DNA of 64,000 bases from Thiocystis violascens DSM 198 (GTDB lineage: Bacteria; Pseudomonadota; Gammaproteobacteria; Chromatiales; Chromatiaceae): the NCBI RefSeq assembly GCF_000227745.2, contig NC_018012.1, positions 1-64,000 on the forward strand. The letters are read 5' to 3'. The notes beneath the pieces were generated by a model. It made no database searches. It was not told where the DNA came from and saw nothing but the letters and a program-made list of their open reading frames with translations. Position numbers and translations under genes: made by a program. Every line of letters starts with the position of its first letter. Position 1 is the stretch's first letter. Shown piece by piece: positions 9,804 to 18,685 of this stretch.

Positions 9804-10322
9804 TCAGAAACTCTCGCCGACGATGTCGCAAACGAAGAGGAGCGGGGCAAGACTATCAGCGGAGATCATGGAGCAGGCACCGCCGCTGCGTCCCGAATTC
9901 GATTCGATCAGCGCCTTGGCTTCGGCGCAATTGTCGGCGGCGCTGACTTTATCGAGCAGCGCCTCGGGGGTATTGGAACTGGCGGAAAAGCTGAAGGATC
10001 CGGCAGTGCCGACGGCTGGTGCGTTGCCCGTTCCGCTCGCGCAACTGCAGGAGACGCTGCCGCTGCCGGTTTCGGTACAGGTGCAATTGCCGCTAGCGGT
10101 GGAGGAGGGGTTGCTGGAACTGGCTCCGGGTAGACCACAGGTCAGAATCAGGGTTGCGGTGGTCGAACTGGCCGTATTGGATGTACCGGCTGTGCTGCCT
10201 GACCAAGCGCCCGCAAAATAGGGTATGGTCTGAGCTTGTGCGGCTGTCAGCGGTAGCAAGAGGATCGCACACAGAACGGCGCACATTGATGTTTGACGCA
10301 TCTCCTGGTTCATAAAAGTCAT
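9804..10322 (-). CDS. Secreted Ser/Thr/Gly-rich protein with clustered cysteines
   Basis: About 172 residues, with a signal peptide (VLCAILLLPLTAAQA then Q) and a low-complexity Ser/Thr/Gly/Ala mature region. Eight cysteines follow the signal peptide, including the tight clusters CTC and CSC, suggesting disulfides or metal binding outside the cytoplasm. It is not a recognised family. The ATG at 10322 was chosen because AGAGG precedes it; in-frame ATGs at 10313 and 10301 are alternatives. Its stop is 1 bp from the C39 peptidase start, so the two are almost certainly co-transcribed. Unlike the two upstream proteins it lacks the MDGVTA motif. Confidence 0.6.
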   Translation of the reverse strand: MTFMNQEMRQTSMCAVLCAILLLPLTAAQAQTIPYFAGAWSGSTAGTSNTASSTTATLILTCGLPGASSSNPSSTASGNCTCTETGSGSVSCSCASGTGNAPAVGTAGSFSFSASSNTPEALLDKVSAADNCAEAKALIESNSGRSGGACSMISADSLAPLLFVCDIVGESF

Positions 10323-10371
10323 CGCCTCTGCTGGACTGAAAGCGGGTAAGGTCCGATTTGACAAAGCAATA

Positions 10372-10393
10372 CCCCCGCGCCGTGGCGCGGGGG
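10372..10393 (-). terminator. GC-rich hairpin inside the C39 cassette
   Basis: A 10-bp perfect stem (CCCCCGCGCC / GGCGCGGGGG) with a 2-nt loop lies between the second motif protein and the Cys-rich protein. On the minus strand it is followed by TATTGCTTTGTC, a weak T-rich tail. It may end the upstream transcript partly, or set relative expression of substrates and peptidase. Confidence 0.5.
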
Positions 10394-10444
10394 CATCCTC
10401 TCGCGCTCGAACTCAAGAACGCTTGAGACGGCAAGTCGCCTTCA

Positions 10445-10984
10445 TCAGAACGACAGACCAGAGGCCGCAGCGGCGAAGCTGTGGGCAGTAGCCGGCTCGA
10501 GCACGGATGCGGCTGCGGAGCTATTGGTGGCAAAACCGCTGCTGTTCAGGCCAGGAACACTCGCAAAGCCAGTGGTCGCATCAAACACGACGCCTTCATC
10601 GTCTTGGAAACCGCTCGCGGTTTCGGAGAACAGGTTGCCAGTTGCTTGGCCGAGAGTTGCGCCGGCACCGTAGACGCCACCACCAGGTCCGCCCTCGCTT
10701 GTCGGGGCATTAGCGACGGCCAGTGCCTCGGTGTCGACGTGGGAAGTGACCGGGTAGAAAACACCCGCCTGTGGATCGACCGCTTGCCCACCCGCAGTCC
10801 ATGTGTTGACTGTGCCATACGTCACGACATTAGGGCCAGTGGCCGTGCCCCAAGCGAAGCCGCCAGCAAAACCACCAGCCGTCACGCCGTCCATCTCGGC
10901 GCTCGTCAACTGCTGCCCCGCAGAGGCGACACCGGCTAAGACCAACAGGGAAGCAGCGCTCAGGCTAATCGCGAAATTTTTCAT
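10445..10984 (-). CDS. Exported protein with double-glycine leader-like motif (protein 2)
   Basis: A 179-residue protein. A Sec signal peptide ends near ASA-G (residue 22) and is followed at once by LTSAEMDGVTAGG (residues 26-38), which resembles the L-x4-E-L/M-x2-V/I-x-G-G leader cleaved by C39 peptidases. The remainder is Gly, Ala, Ser and Thr rich with no Cys, suggesting a disordered or fibrous secreted protein. The start is fixed by the signal peptide and by GGAGAG six bases upstream. It shares the motif and architecture with the protein encoded just upstream and lies in the same strand run as the C39 peptidase. Confidence 0.68.
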   Translation of the reverse strand: MKNFAISLSAASLLVLAGVASAGQQLTSAEMDGVTAGGFAGGFAWGTATGPNVVTYGTVNTWTAGGQAVDPQAGVFYPVTSHVDTEALAVANAPTSEGGPGGGVYGAGATLGQATGNLFSETASGFQDDEGVVFDATTGFASVPGLNSSGFATNSSAAASVLEPATAHSFAAAASGLSF

Positions 10985-11190
10985 TTGATCTCTCCACAAA
11001 GGTAATTTTAGTTTGACTACGACGGTCGCCCGCCGCGAATTGCCGACTTGACTCTTCCTGATATCAGTCGGCATGAGAGAGATAAAGAATCCTCCCTCAT
11101 CCGTTCACGCAACGATGCTGGGCACCATTGCTTGCAGCACGGCATCCCTGTCATGCGGTAAAGATGACTGTACGTATCCGCCTCTCAATC

Positions 11191-11206
11191 TAAGTCCGTG
11201 GACTTA
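11191..11206. promoter_or_regulatory. Short inverted repeat between the two motif-protein genes
   Basis: TAAGTCC-GT-GGACTTA is a 7-bp perfect dyad with a 2-nt centre in the 261-bp gap between the two exported-protein genes. It may be an operator or a small processing/terminator hairpin; no T tract flanks it. Confidence 0.3.
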
Positions 11207-11245
11207 ATCCTCGGCTTTCACGCGTAGGGAACCGCCCGCTTCCTG

Positions 11246-11746
11246 TCATAGCCCACTCTTGACCCAGGCAGGCGCCATGGAGATCCAAGCACCTCCGATA
11301 TAGACCGATGCGGTGCTCTCGATCACGCCGTTCGCACCTTCGTACCGGCCATGTACCGTGCCTCCGATGACGTCCGCGAATGGCAGTGAGTTTGTGGCCG
11401 TTACATTTGCCTCGCTTGATCCAGGGATGCTCTGATCGCCACCGTTAGCCGCCATGGACAAACCGTAAGAGACGGTTCCATACGTGTTAAGAACCGGGGG
11501 GAGGCCAGCGGGGTCGCTTTTGGATGTTAGGGTTTTGCTCTGAGATCCTGTGATGACGAATGCGCCTGTTGCATGAGAGAGTGCTTCGCTGCTCGCCAGC
11601 GGGGCGCCGAAGGTCAATCCAGCCGCCGTGACGCCATCCATTTGTTCAACACTCAACGCAATGGCGTGACTCGTTTCGGCGTTTGCAGCGCATGAAGCAC
11701 CGATCAAGACGCCTCCGAGCAGGGCAATTCGCGTCGTCGTTCTCAT
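11246..11746 (-). CDS. Exported protein with double-glycine leader-like motif (protein 1)
   Basis: A 166-residue protein with a Sec signal peptide (ANA-E at residue 23) followed by LSVEQMDGVTAAG at residues 31-43, the same motif as in the neighbouring 179-residue protein but ending Ala-Gly. The mature region is rich in Ser, Thr, Gly and Ala and has no Cys, resembling a secreted structural or signalling protein; no family is recognised. Beyond the motif there is little similarity to the neighbour, so the shared segment looks like a processing or sorting signal rather than simple duplication. It is the first gene of the minus-strand cassette. Confidence 0.66.
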   Translation of the reverse strand: MRTTTRIALLGGVLIGASCAANAETSHAIALSVEQMDGVTAAGLTFGAPLASSEALSHATGAFVITGSQSKTLTSKSDPAGLPPVLNTYGTVSYGLSMAANGGDQSIPGSSEANVTATNSLPFADVIGGTVHGRYEGANGVIESTASVYIGGAWISMAPAWVKSGL

Positions 11747-12300
11747 CGGTTTGGCTCCTTCTTGTCGGCCTTAATTTTAGAAATGAATTTGTTCTGTCCC
11801 GAATCACTGCCTTGGCGATACACGCCTCAAACTGTGCGGCGCATATCGGTGCAGAATCGTTGGGCAGTCACGTCATTCCGAAAAGCAAAGTTAGTGCCAA
11901 TTTTCAATATTTTGATTTTATTGTGTTTTTGAATTGTGGCCGGTAGGAAATTGTGTCTTCCGGTGAGCGATAAAATCCTGTTTTCAAGAAATAACTTAAA
12001 TAACAATAACGTATTGAGTTTCTCCCCTGTATCGATGCGAATACACATGAACGCGCGAATGCTTGATGAAATTTCACAAAAAACGCATGACGATCAGATA
12101 ATTGCAGGGTTAACGCCGAGACGATGCAGCGTGTTGCAAAAACGTTCACCATCAGCGCGGTACGGGCAGGATCCAAAAAAATGTCTCCCGAGCGCAGCAA
12201 TCCGCGCGGCATCGCAAGCCCAATCAAACCGCAATGCCCGAGTGGACGCCGTTCAGGCCAATTGACGGAATCACCGCTGATCGGTTAAATTTACGCGCTT
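11747..12300. other. AT-rich intergenic region between the C39 cassette and yceD
   Basis: A 554-bp gap between divergent transcription units. The part around 11880-12010 is clearly more AT-rich than the surroundings, with runs such as TTTGATTTTATTG. Short frames here lack supporting signals and look random. It must hold the promoter of the minus-strand cassette and, at its right end, that of the fatty-acid operon. No tRNA or small-RNA structure was recognised. Confidence 0.5.
12262..12290 (+). promoter_or_regulatory. Putative sigma-70 promoter for yceD-rpmF-fab
   Basis: TTGACG (12262-12267, 5/6 match), a 17-bp spacer and TTAAAT (12285-12290, 4/6 match). The -10 box ends only 10 bp before the yceD ATG, which would give a very short or absent 5' leader. 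No Shine-Dalgarno sequence precedes that ATG. Confidence 0.4.
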
Positions 12301-12879
12301 ATGTCGATTGCCTTATCCGATCATCTCGATCCCTGGCGCGCGGTCAGGTACGGTCTCGCATTCACCGGCGAGGTCGCGTTGAGCCAATTGCCGCGCTTGG
12401 CTGAGATCGTTCTTGCGCGTGAGGACGCACCGCCGGCGCGGGTTGACTACCGGTTGCGCTTCGAGCGCGATCCGGAAGGCCGCGCGCTGGTGATCGGTCA
12501 CGTCCGGTCCTGTCTGCGTTTGCCGTGTCAACGCTGTCTGGGGGCGGTAGAGATCGCGGTCGACGCACCGCTGCGGCTGGCGCTGGTCAAGACGGATCAA
12601 TTGGCCGGGGAACTGCCCGACGACATTGACCCGTGCGTGGTCGCGGGGGATTCGCTCGATCTCGCGGCCTTGATCGAGGACGAGCTTCTGCTCGCGATTC
12701 CCGCAGTGCCGCGCCATGGCGATGGCCTCTGTCAGCCGCCGGAACCGGTACAGGCGCGTGCGTCTTCCCGGTCGCCGGAACGGAGCGCAAGCGCGTCGGA
12801 ATCCGGTCTCGATCCATCAGCGGAAAAACCGCACCCGTTCGCTGTCCTGGCGGGGATCAGGGGCGTCGATAAGGCGTAA
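12301..12879 (+). CDS. yceD: YceD/DUF177 family protein
   Basis: A 192-residue YceD (DUF177) protein, linked in E. coli to accumulation of 23S rRNA. The family's CxxC-type motif is present as LPCQRCLG near residue 79, and the first residues (LDPWRAV) match the conserved N-terminus. Its position directly ahead of rpmF and plsX is diagnostic. The C-terminal third is a Ser/Glu/Arg-rich stretch. The start lacks a ribosome-binding site, and the best promoter lies close enough to make the message nearly leaderless. Confidence 0.88.
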   Translation: MSIALSDHLDPWRAVRYGLAFTGEVALSQLPRLAEIVLAREDAPPARVDYRLRFERDPEGRALVIGHVRSCLRLPCQRCLGAVEIAVDAPLRLALVKTDQLAGELPDDIDPCVVAGDSLDLAALIEDELLLAIPAVPRHGDGLCQPPEPVQARASSRSPERSASASESGLDPSAEKPHPFAVLAGIRGVDKA

Positions 12880-13016
12880 CCGGGTGCGGAATTACCTGGG
12901 ATTGGCTTGTGACAAGGCGCTGACCGCCTCCGGACACAAGATTTATCAAATTTTCATGTACGTTTTGCAGGCACCATGACGCTTCGTCGGTACGTGTCCT
13001 GCCCGGAGATTTAGAA

Positions 13017-13193
13017 ATGGCTGTCCAGCAAAATCGCAAGACCCCCTCGAAGCGCGGCATGCGCCGTTCGCATGATGCGCTCAGCAAGCCGACGCTGTCG
13101 GTCGATCCCACCAGTGGCGAGACGCACCTCCGTCATCATGTTTCCCCCGACGGTTTTTACCGTGGTCGCAAGGTTGTGGATAAATCGGAGTGA
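13017..13193 (+). CDS. rpmF: 50S ribosomal protein L32
   Basis: A 58-residue protein beginning [21 protein letters not shown] after the initiator Met, the standard bacterial L32 N-terminus; the C-terminal [21 protein letters not shown] is also typical. This is the zinc-independent form without the four Cys. It lies between yceD and plsX as in most gammaproteobacteria. Its stop codon overlaps the proposed GTG start of plsX. Confidence 0.97.
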   Translation: MAVQQNRKTPSKRGMRRSHDALSKPTLSVDPTSGETHLRHHVSPDGFYRGRKVVDKSE

Positions 13194-14284
13194 CCGGACC
13201 CAGTCGCTTTGGCATCGTTCGTCTTGTGAGCTCGCGTCGCGACAAACAGGTTCGGCCCGCGCCGACCTGCACAATTGCGCTGGATGCCATGGGCGGCGAC
13301 CATGGTCCGGAAGTCGTGGTTGCGGCGGCGCTGCGGTTTCAGGCGGATAACCCGCAGGTCGCATTGATTCTGGTCGGCAACGAGGACCGGATCAACGAGC
13401 ACTTGGGCAGCGCTTCCCGCGAGCGGATTCGCATCCATCCGGCGACGCAGGAAGTGGCGATGGACGAATCGCCGTCCAAGGCGTTGCGCGGCAAAAAAGA
13501 TTCCTCCATGCGGGTCGCCATCGACCTGGTCAAGGATGGCGTGGCCGATGGCTGTGTCAGTGCCGGCAATACCGGCGCGCTGATGGCGACCGCGCGCTTC
13601 GTGCTGAAAATGCTCCCGAATGTGGATCGCCCGGCCATCATCACCGCCGTGCCGTCCGTCCATGGTCACACGCATATGCTGGACCTCGGGGCGAACGTGG
13701 ATTGCACGGCCGAGCATCTCTTTCAATTCGCGGTGATGGGTAGCGAGCTGGTCTCCGCGGTCGATGGTATCGCCCGGCCTCGGGTCGCGCTGCTCAATAT
13801 CGGTCAGGAAGAGATCAAGGGCAACGAGCAGGTCAAGCAGGCGCACGAACTCCTGTCGCATAGCGGTCTGAACTATATCGGCTACGTGGAAGGCGACGGG
13901 ATTTTCCTGGGCGACCTAGATCTAGTAGTGTCGGACGGTTTTGTCGGCAACGTCGCGCTGAAATGCAGCGAAGGCGTCGCCAAGTTCGTGCGCCATTCGC
14001 TGACCAGCCAGTTCAAGCGAACCTGGTTCACCCGTCTCGCCGGGTTGGCGGCAATGCCGATTCTCAAAAGCTTTCGCCGCACCATGGATCCGCGTCGTTA
14101 CAATGGCGCCAGTCTGCTGGGGCTGCGCGGCATCGTGATCAAGAGTCATGGCGGCGCGGATGTGCTCGCCTTCGAGAATGCGATTTACATCGCCGAAAAA
14201 GAAATCCACGCGGATATCCCCCGGCGCATCAGCGAACAGGTCGGTCTCCACCTGGGCAGCGAACAATACAGGGAAACGGCCTGA
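13190..14284 (+). CDS. plsX: Phosphate acyltransferase PlsX
   Basis: Up to 364 residues. PlsX makes acyl-phosphate from acyl-ACP at the membrane surface, feeding PlsY in phospholipid synthesis. [15 protein letters not shown] near the N-terminus, [10 protein letters not shown] and LDLGANVDC are family hallmarks. The GTG at 13190 overlaps the rpmF stop (GTGA) and gives a slightly long N-terminus. GTG 13226 would give a more typical length, and neither has a clear ribosome-binding site. It is joined to fabH by a 1-base overlap. Confidence 0.95.
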   Translation: MTGPSRFGIVRLVSSRRDKQVRPAPTCTIALDAMGGDHGPEVVVAAALRFQADNPQVALILVGNEDRINEHLGSASRERIRIHPATQEVAMDESPSKALRGKKDSSMRVAIDLVKDGVADGCVSAGNTGALMATARFVLKMLPNVDRPAIITAVPSVHGHTHMLDLGANVDCTAEHLFQFAVMGSELVSAVDGIARPRVALLNIGQEEIKGNEQVKQAHELLSHSGLNYIGYVEGDGIFLGDLDLVVSDGFVGNVALKCSEGVAKFVRHSLTSQFKRTWFTRLAGLAAMPILKSFRRTMDPRRYNGASLLGLRGIVIKSHGGADVLAFENAIYIAEKEIHADIPRRISEQVGLHLGSEQYRETA

Positions 14285-15240
14285 TGAAGTATTCCCGTGT
14301 GCTCGGGACGGGCAGTCATCTGCCGTCGCGCGTCGTCACCAATGCCGATCTTGAAGCGATCGTCGACACCAACGCCACCTGGATTCGGGAACGCACTGGG
14401 ATCGAGCAGCGCCATCTGGTCTCCGAGGGCGAAACCTGCTGCGATCTGGCCGAGGCTGCCGCGCGCAAGGCGCTGGAGGCCGCCGGAATTCAGGCATCGG
14501 ATCTGGATCTCATCCTGGTCGCGACCACCACGCCGGATCAGTTCTTTCCGAGCACCGCCTGTCTGTTGCAGCAGCGTCTCGATGTGCACGGCTGTCCGGC
14601 GTTCGACTTGCAGGCGGTCTGCGCCGGCTTTGTCTACGCGATGGACGTCGCCGATAAATTCATCCGCACCGGGGCCGCGAAGCATGCCCTGGTGGTGGGG
14701 GCGGAGACCATCTCTCGCCTGCTCGACTGGACAGATCGCGGCACCTGCGTGCTGTTCGGGGATGGCGCGGGCGCTGTCGTGCTCGGTGCCGCCGAGGAGC
14801 CGGGAATCATTTCAACCCATCTGCACGCGGATGGCGCTTACAAAGACCTGCTTCAGGTTCCGGGCGGGCATGGAAACGGACGCCCGGAAGCCGCCTTCAT
14901 GGAAATGAAGGGCAATGAAGTTTTCCGGATCGCCGTGACCACCCTTGGCCGGATCGTCGACGAGACGCTTGAAGCCAACAACCTGAGCAAATCCGACATC
15001 GACTGGCTGATTCCGCATCAGGCCAATATCCGCATCATCCAGGCGACCGCCCGCAAGCTCGATCTTCCGATGGAGCGCGTGGTGGTGACCGTGGCCGAAC
15101 ATGGCAACACCTCGTCCGCCTCCATTCCGCTCGCCTTCGATCAGGCGGTGCGCGATGGTCGTATCCAGCGCGGCCAGACGCTCTTGATGGAAGCCTTCGG
15201 GGGCGGTTTTACCTGGGGCTCGGTGCTGATTCGTTACTGA
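14284..15240 (+). CDS. fabH: 3-oxoacyl-ACP synthase III
   Basis: A 318-residue KAS III that condenses acetyl-CoA with malonyl-ACP to start fatty-acid synthesis. The catalytic triad is visible as Cys113 (LQAVCAGF), His245 (IPHQANIR) and Asn275 (EHGNTSSAS). The ATG overlaps the plsX stop by one base, implying translational coupling, although the frame is open further upstream. The length is standard. Confidence 0.97.
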   Translation: MKYSRVLGTGSHLPSRVVTNADLEAIVDTNATWIRERTGIEQRHLVSEGETCCDLAEAAARKALEAAGIQASDLDLILVATTTPDQFFPSTACLLQQRLDVHGCPAFDLQAVCAGFVYAMDVADKFIRTGAAKHALVVGAETISRLLDWTDRGTCVLFGDGAGAVVLGAAEEPGIISTHLHADGAYKDLLQVPGGHGNGRPEAAFMEMKGNEVFRIAVTTLGRIVDETLEANNLSKSDIDWLIPHQANIRIIQATARKLDLPMERVVVTVAEHGNTSSASIPLAFDQAVRDGRIQRGQTLLMEAFGGGFTWGSVLIRY

Positions 15241-15260
15241 TTTTTAGCGGTTCGTTTTTC

Positions 15261-16205
15261 ATGACACAGAAGCTCGCGGTTTTTTTTCCAGGTCAGGGCG
15301 CGCAATCCGTCGGGATGCTCGATGCGCTCGCCGCCGCCTATCCAGGCGTTCTGCACACCTTCGACGAGGCGTCCGAGGCGCTGGGTCATAATCTCTGGCA
15401 ACTGGTCAGTCAGGGGCCGAAAGACGATCTTGACCGCACAGAGAACACGCAGCCTGCCATGTTGGTTGCCGGGGTCGCCGTCTGGCGGGTCTGGACACAG
15501 GTGGGCGGTCGACCGGCGACCCTGATGGCTGGACACAGCCTGGGCGAATATGCGGCGCTGGTTGCGGCCGAGGCGATGCCGTTCGCCGACGGCGTGCGTC
15601 TGGCCGCCGACCGCGCTCGTTTCATGCAGGAAGCGGTTCCGGCGGGCGAGGGCGCCATGGCGGCGGTACTCGGACTCGACGACGATCAGGTCATCGCGCT
15701 CTGCGCGGAACAGGCACAAGGCGCGGTGTTGGCCGCGGTCAATTTCAATTCGACCGGACAGGTGGTGATCGCCGGCGCAACCGCCGCGGTCACGCGCGCG
15801 ATCGCCGCCGCCAAGCTGGCGGGCGCCAAGCGAGCGCTGCCGCTGCCGGTCAGCGTCCCCTCGCATTGCGACCTGATGCGTCCCGCCGCCGAGCGTCTGG
15901 CGCAACGACTGGCGGATGTCCCCCTGTCCTTGCCGACTGTCCCGGTCATTCATAACGTGAATGTCGCGCCCGCCGACAGTGTCGAGGCGCTGCGCGATCT
16001 CCTGGTCAGGCAGCTTTACAGCCCCGTGCGCTGGGTCGAGACGGTTCGTTCGGTCACGGCGCAAGGGGTGACAAGAGCCATAGAGTGCGGTCCAGGCAAG
16101 GTTTTGACCGGACTCTGCAAACGTATCGACGACAACCTGACGACGCTGCCGGTCTTCGACCCCAAGACACTGGACGCGGCACTGGAGATGACAGCCCATG
16201 CTTAA
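15261..16205 (+). CDS. fabD: Malonyl-CoA:ACP transacylase
   Basis: 314 residues. It loads malonate onto ACP. The FPGQGAQSVGM oxyanion loop is at residues 9-19, the nucleophile is Ser93 in GHSLGEYAAL, and the conserved PVSVPSHCDLM carries the catalytic His near 199. The order fabH-fabD-fabG-acpP-fabF is the classical gammaproteobacterial cluster. The gene ends 8 bp inside fabG. Confidence 0.97.
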   Translation: MTQKLAVFFPGQGAQSVGMLDALAAAYPGVLHTFDEASEALGHNLWQLVSQGPKDDLDRTENTQPAMLVAGVAVWRVWTQVGGRPATLMAGHSLGEYAALVAAEAMPFADGVRLAADRARFMQEAVPAGEGAMAAVLGLDDDQVIALCAEQAQGAVLAAVNFNSTGQVVIAGATAAVTRAIAAAKLAGAKRALPLPVSVPSHCDLMRPAAERLAQRLADVPLSLPTVPVIHNVNVAPADSVEALRDLLVRQLYSPVRWVETVRSVTAQGVTRAIECGPGKVLTGLCKRIDDNLTTLPVFDPKTLDAALEMTAHA

Positions 16206-16938
16206 CGATGAAATCGCACTCGTCACCGGCGCTTCGCGCGGGATTGGCCGCGCCATTCTGATGGCGCTGGCCGAACAGGGCGCCAGGGTCGCCGGCACGG
16301 CCACCACCGAGGTCGGCGCGGCTGGCATTGCGCAGGCGCTGAGCGATGCCGGCTATCCGGGCATCGGTCTGGTGCTGAATGTCTCGGATCAGGCATCGGT
16401 GGACGCCGCGTTGAGTCAGGTCACCGAACAGCTCGGCGCGCCGACCATCCTGGTCAACAACGCCGGCATCACCCGCGACAATCTGCTGATGCGCATGAAG
16501 GACGACGAATGGGACGCGGTGATCGACACTAATCTGAGTTCGGTCTATCGGCTCTCGAAGGGCTGTCTGCGTGCCATGACCAAGGCCCGCAAGGGTCGCA
16601 TCATTAATATCGCCTCGGTGGTCGGCGCCATGGGCAATGCCGGTCAGGCCAATTATGCCGCCGCCAAGGCTGGGATGATGGGCTTCACCAAGGCGCTGGC
16701 CCGCGAGGTCGGCTCCCGCGCGATCACGGTCAACTGTATCGCGCCGGGTTTCATCGATACCGATATGACCCGCGCCCTGCCGGATGCGCAGCGCGAGACC
16801 CTGCTTGGCGCCATCCCGCTCGGACGTTTGGGAAAACCCGAGGAGATCGCCGGCGCGGCGGTCTTTCTGGCCTCCGCGGCGGGCGCCTATATCACCGGGG
16901 AAACGCTCCACGTGAATGGCGGTATGCACATGGCGTGA
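16198..16938 (+). CDS. fabG: 3-oxoacyl-ACP reductase
   Basis: A 246-residue short-chain dehydrogenase. The NADPH-binding TGASRGIG is at residues 10-17, NNAG at 87-90, and the catalytic Ser140, Tyr153 and Lys157 lie in NIAS and NYAAAKAG. The C-terminal GETLHVNGGMHMA is typical of FabG. It reduces beta-ketoacyl-ACP in the elongation cycle and overlaps fabD by 8 bp. Confidence 0.97.
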   Translation: MLNDEIALVTGASRGIGRAILMALAEQGARVAGTATTEVGAAGIAQALSDAGYPGIGLVLNVSDQASVDAALSQVTEQLGAPTILVNNAGITRDNLLMRMKDDEWDAVIDTNLSSVYRLSKGCLRAMTKARKGRIINIASVVGAMGNAGQANYAAAKAGMMGFTKALAREVGSRAITVNCIAPGFIDTDMTRALPDAQRETLLGAIPLGRLGKPEEIAGAAVFLASAAGAYITGETLHVNGGMHMA

Positions 16939-17082
16939 GTTGAAGGAATTCAATCAGTCACTTGAAAGAAGACCGGGAATGGCAGCCGTTCATCGCGCAG
17001 CTTTCATCGGCCATCGTTTGTCACTAGAATACCGCGTGGTCCAGCAAGGGCCTTTTTTATTCATCCGTGAGGAATCGTTCCT

Positions 17083-17319
17083 ATGAGCAGCGTTGAAGAT
17101 CGAGTTCGTAAAATCGTGATCGAACAATTGGGTGTCAAGGAAGAGGAAGTCACCGCCGAAGCGTCTTTCGTGGACGATCTGGGCGCGGACTCTCTCGATA
17201 CCGTGGAATTGGTCATGGCGCTCGAGGAAGAATTCGAAACCGAGATTCCGGACGAAGACGCGGAAAAGATCACGACGGTCCAGCAGGCCATCAACTACAT
17301 CAACGCGCATCAGGCTTGA
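17083..17319 (+). CDS. acpP: Acyl carrier protein
   Basis: A 78-residue acidic ACP. The phosphopantetheine attachment site is Ser37 in the [17 protein letters not shown] motif. The 144-bp gap before it probably contains a separate promoter, as in E. coli where acpP is expressed far above its neighbours. TGAGGAATCG upstream supplies the ribosome-binding site. Confidence 0.98.
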   Translation: MSSVEDRVRKIVIEQLGVKEEEVTAEASFVDDLGADSLDTVELVMALEEEFETEIPDEDAEKITTVQQAINYINAHQA

Positions 17320-17410
17320 TTTCGAAATTTCGAACCGCGCGGGGCTGTGCGACGCACGGTGCGCGGCTCGGGCGCGTCGACTGTGGCGTTCTGAACGATA
17401 GAGGTACGTA

Positions 17411-18649
17411 ATGGCAGGCAGAAGGGTAGTCGTCACTGGATTGGGCCTTGTGGCTCCGGTTGGTCTGGACGTCAAGTCCTCGTGGGAGAGCATCCTGGCC
17501 GGCAAGAGTGGGATTAAACCGATTACCCACTTCGATATCGAACCGTTCAGCACCCGCTTCGGCGGGCCGATCTACGGCTTCGATCCGAGCGAATATATCT
17601 CGGAAAAAGAAGCCAAGAAGATGGATAAATTTATCCATTACGGCATGGTGGCGGGCTGTCAGGCCATCGCCGATTCCGGTCTGACGATCGACGACTCCAA
17701 CCGTCGGCGCATCGGTGTCGCCATCGGTTCGGGCATCGGCGGCATCACCGGCATCGAGAACAACTACCAGGCGTATCGGGATAAAGGGCCGCGGCGCATC
17801 TCGCCTTTCTTTGTCCCAGCCAACATCATCAACATGGTGGCTGGCAATCTGTCGATTAAATTCGGGCTCAAGGGACCGAATTACTCCATCGTTTCGGCCT
17901 GTAGCACCGGTTCGCACAACATTGGCGAGGCGGCCATCATGATCCGCCACGGCTATGTGGATGTCATGATCGCGGGCGGCGCCGAGATGGCGACCTCGCC
18001 GGTCGGGCTGGGCGGTTTCGCCGCCGCGCGCGCGCTCTCGACCCGCAACGACGATCCCGAGGGAGCCAGCCGCCCCTTCGACAAGGAACGCGACGGCTTC
18101 GTCCTCAGCGATGGTGCCGGGGTCGTGGTGCTGGAAGAATACGAGCGGGCCAAGGCGCGTGGCGCGCACATCTATGCCGAGCTGGTCGGCGTTGGCATGA
18201 ACTCCGACGCCTATCACATGACCGCTCCGTCGGAGACCGGCGAGGGCGCCTGCGATTGTATGTTGCTGGCCCTGAACGACGCGGGTCTGAATCTGGAGCA
18301 GGTGGACTACATCAACGCCCACGGCACCGCCACTCCGGCGGGCGATATCGCCGAGACCAAGGCCATCAAGCGCGCCTTTGGCGAGTATGCCTACAAGCTG
18401 GCGGTGAGCTCGACCAAGTCCATGACCGGGCACATGCTGGGCGCGGCCGGTGGCGCCGAGGCGATCTTCACTATCCTGGCGCTACGCGATCAGGTCGCGC
18501 CGCCGACCATCAATTACTCGACGCCGGACCCGGATTGCGATCTCGACTGCGTGCCTAACACGGCGCGCGAGATGAAGATCGATGTCGCGATCTCCAATTC
18601 CTTCGGTTTTGGCGGCACGAACGGGACGCTGGCCTTCCGTCGCGCCTGA
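17411..18649 (+). CDS. fabF: 3-oxoacyl-ACP synthase II
   Basis: 412 residues, standard KAS II length. The elongating condensing enzyme with catalytic Cys164 ([10 protein letters not shown]) and the two active-site histidines in [11 protein letters not shown] and [12 protein letters not shown]. It carries the C-terminal [12 protein letters not shown] signature. GAGGTACGTA provides the ribosome-binding site before the ATG. Confidence 0.97.
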   Translation: MAGRRVVVTGLGLVAPVGLDVKSSWESILAGKSGIKPITHFDIEPFSTRFGGPIYGFDPSEYISEKEAKKMDKFIHYGMVAGCQAIADSGLTIDDSNRRRIGVAIGSGIGGITGIENNYQAYRDKGPRRISPFFVPANIINMVAGNLSIKFGLKGPNYSIVSACSTGSHNIGEAAIMIRHGYVDVMIAGGAEMATSPVGLGGFAAARALSTRNDDPEGASRPFDKERDGFVLSDGAGVVVLEEYERAKARGAHIYAELVGVGMNSDAYHMTAPSETGEGACDCMLLALNDAGLNLEQVDYINAHGTATPAGDIAETKAIKRAFGEYAYKLAVSSTKSMTGHMLGAAGGAEAIFTILALRDQVAPPTINYSTPDPDCDLDCVPNTAREMKIDVAISNSFGFGGTNGTLAFRRA

Positions 18650-18685
18650 TTCGGGTTTCGATGGACCCATTGAAAAGTCAAGCCA

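Noticed and set aside
9182..11746. A fap-type functional amyloid operon, because of the free C39 peptidase
   Set aside because: No FapF-like porin and no imperfect-repeat FapB/FapC proteins are present; the exported proteins carry a different motif-based architecture.
11683..12265. Several short frames on both strands in the AT-rich gap upstream of yceD
   Set aside because: No ribosome-binding sites, no signal peptides and no recognisable families; chance frames in AT-rich DNA.
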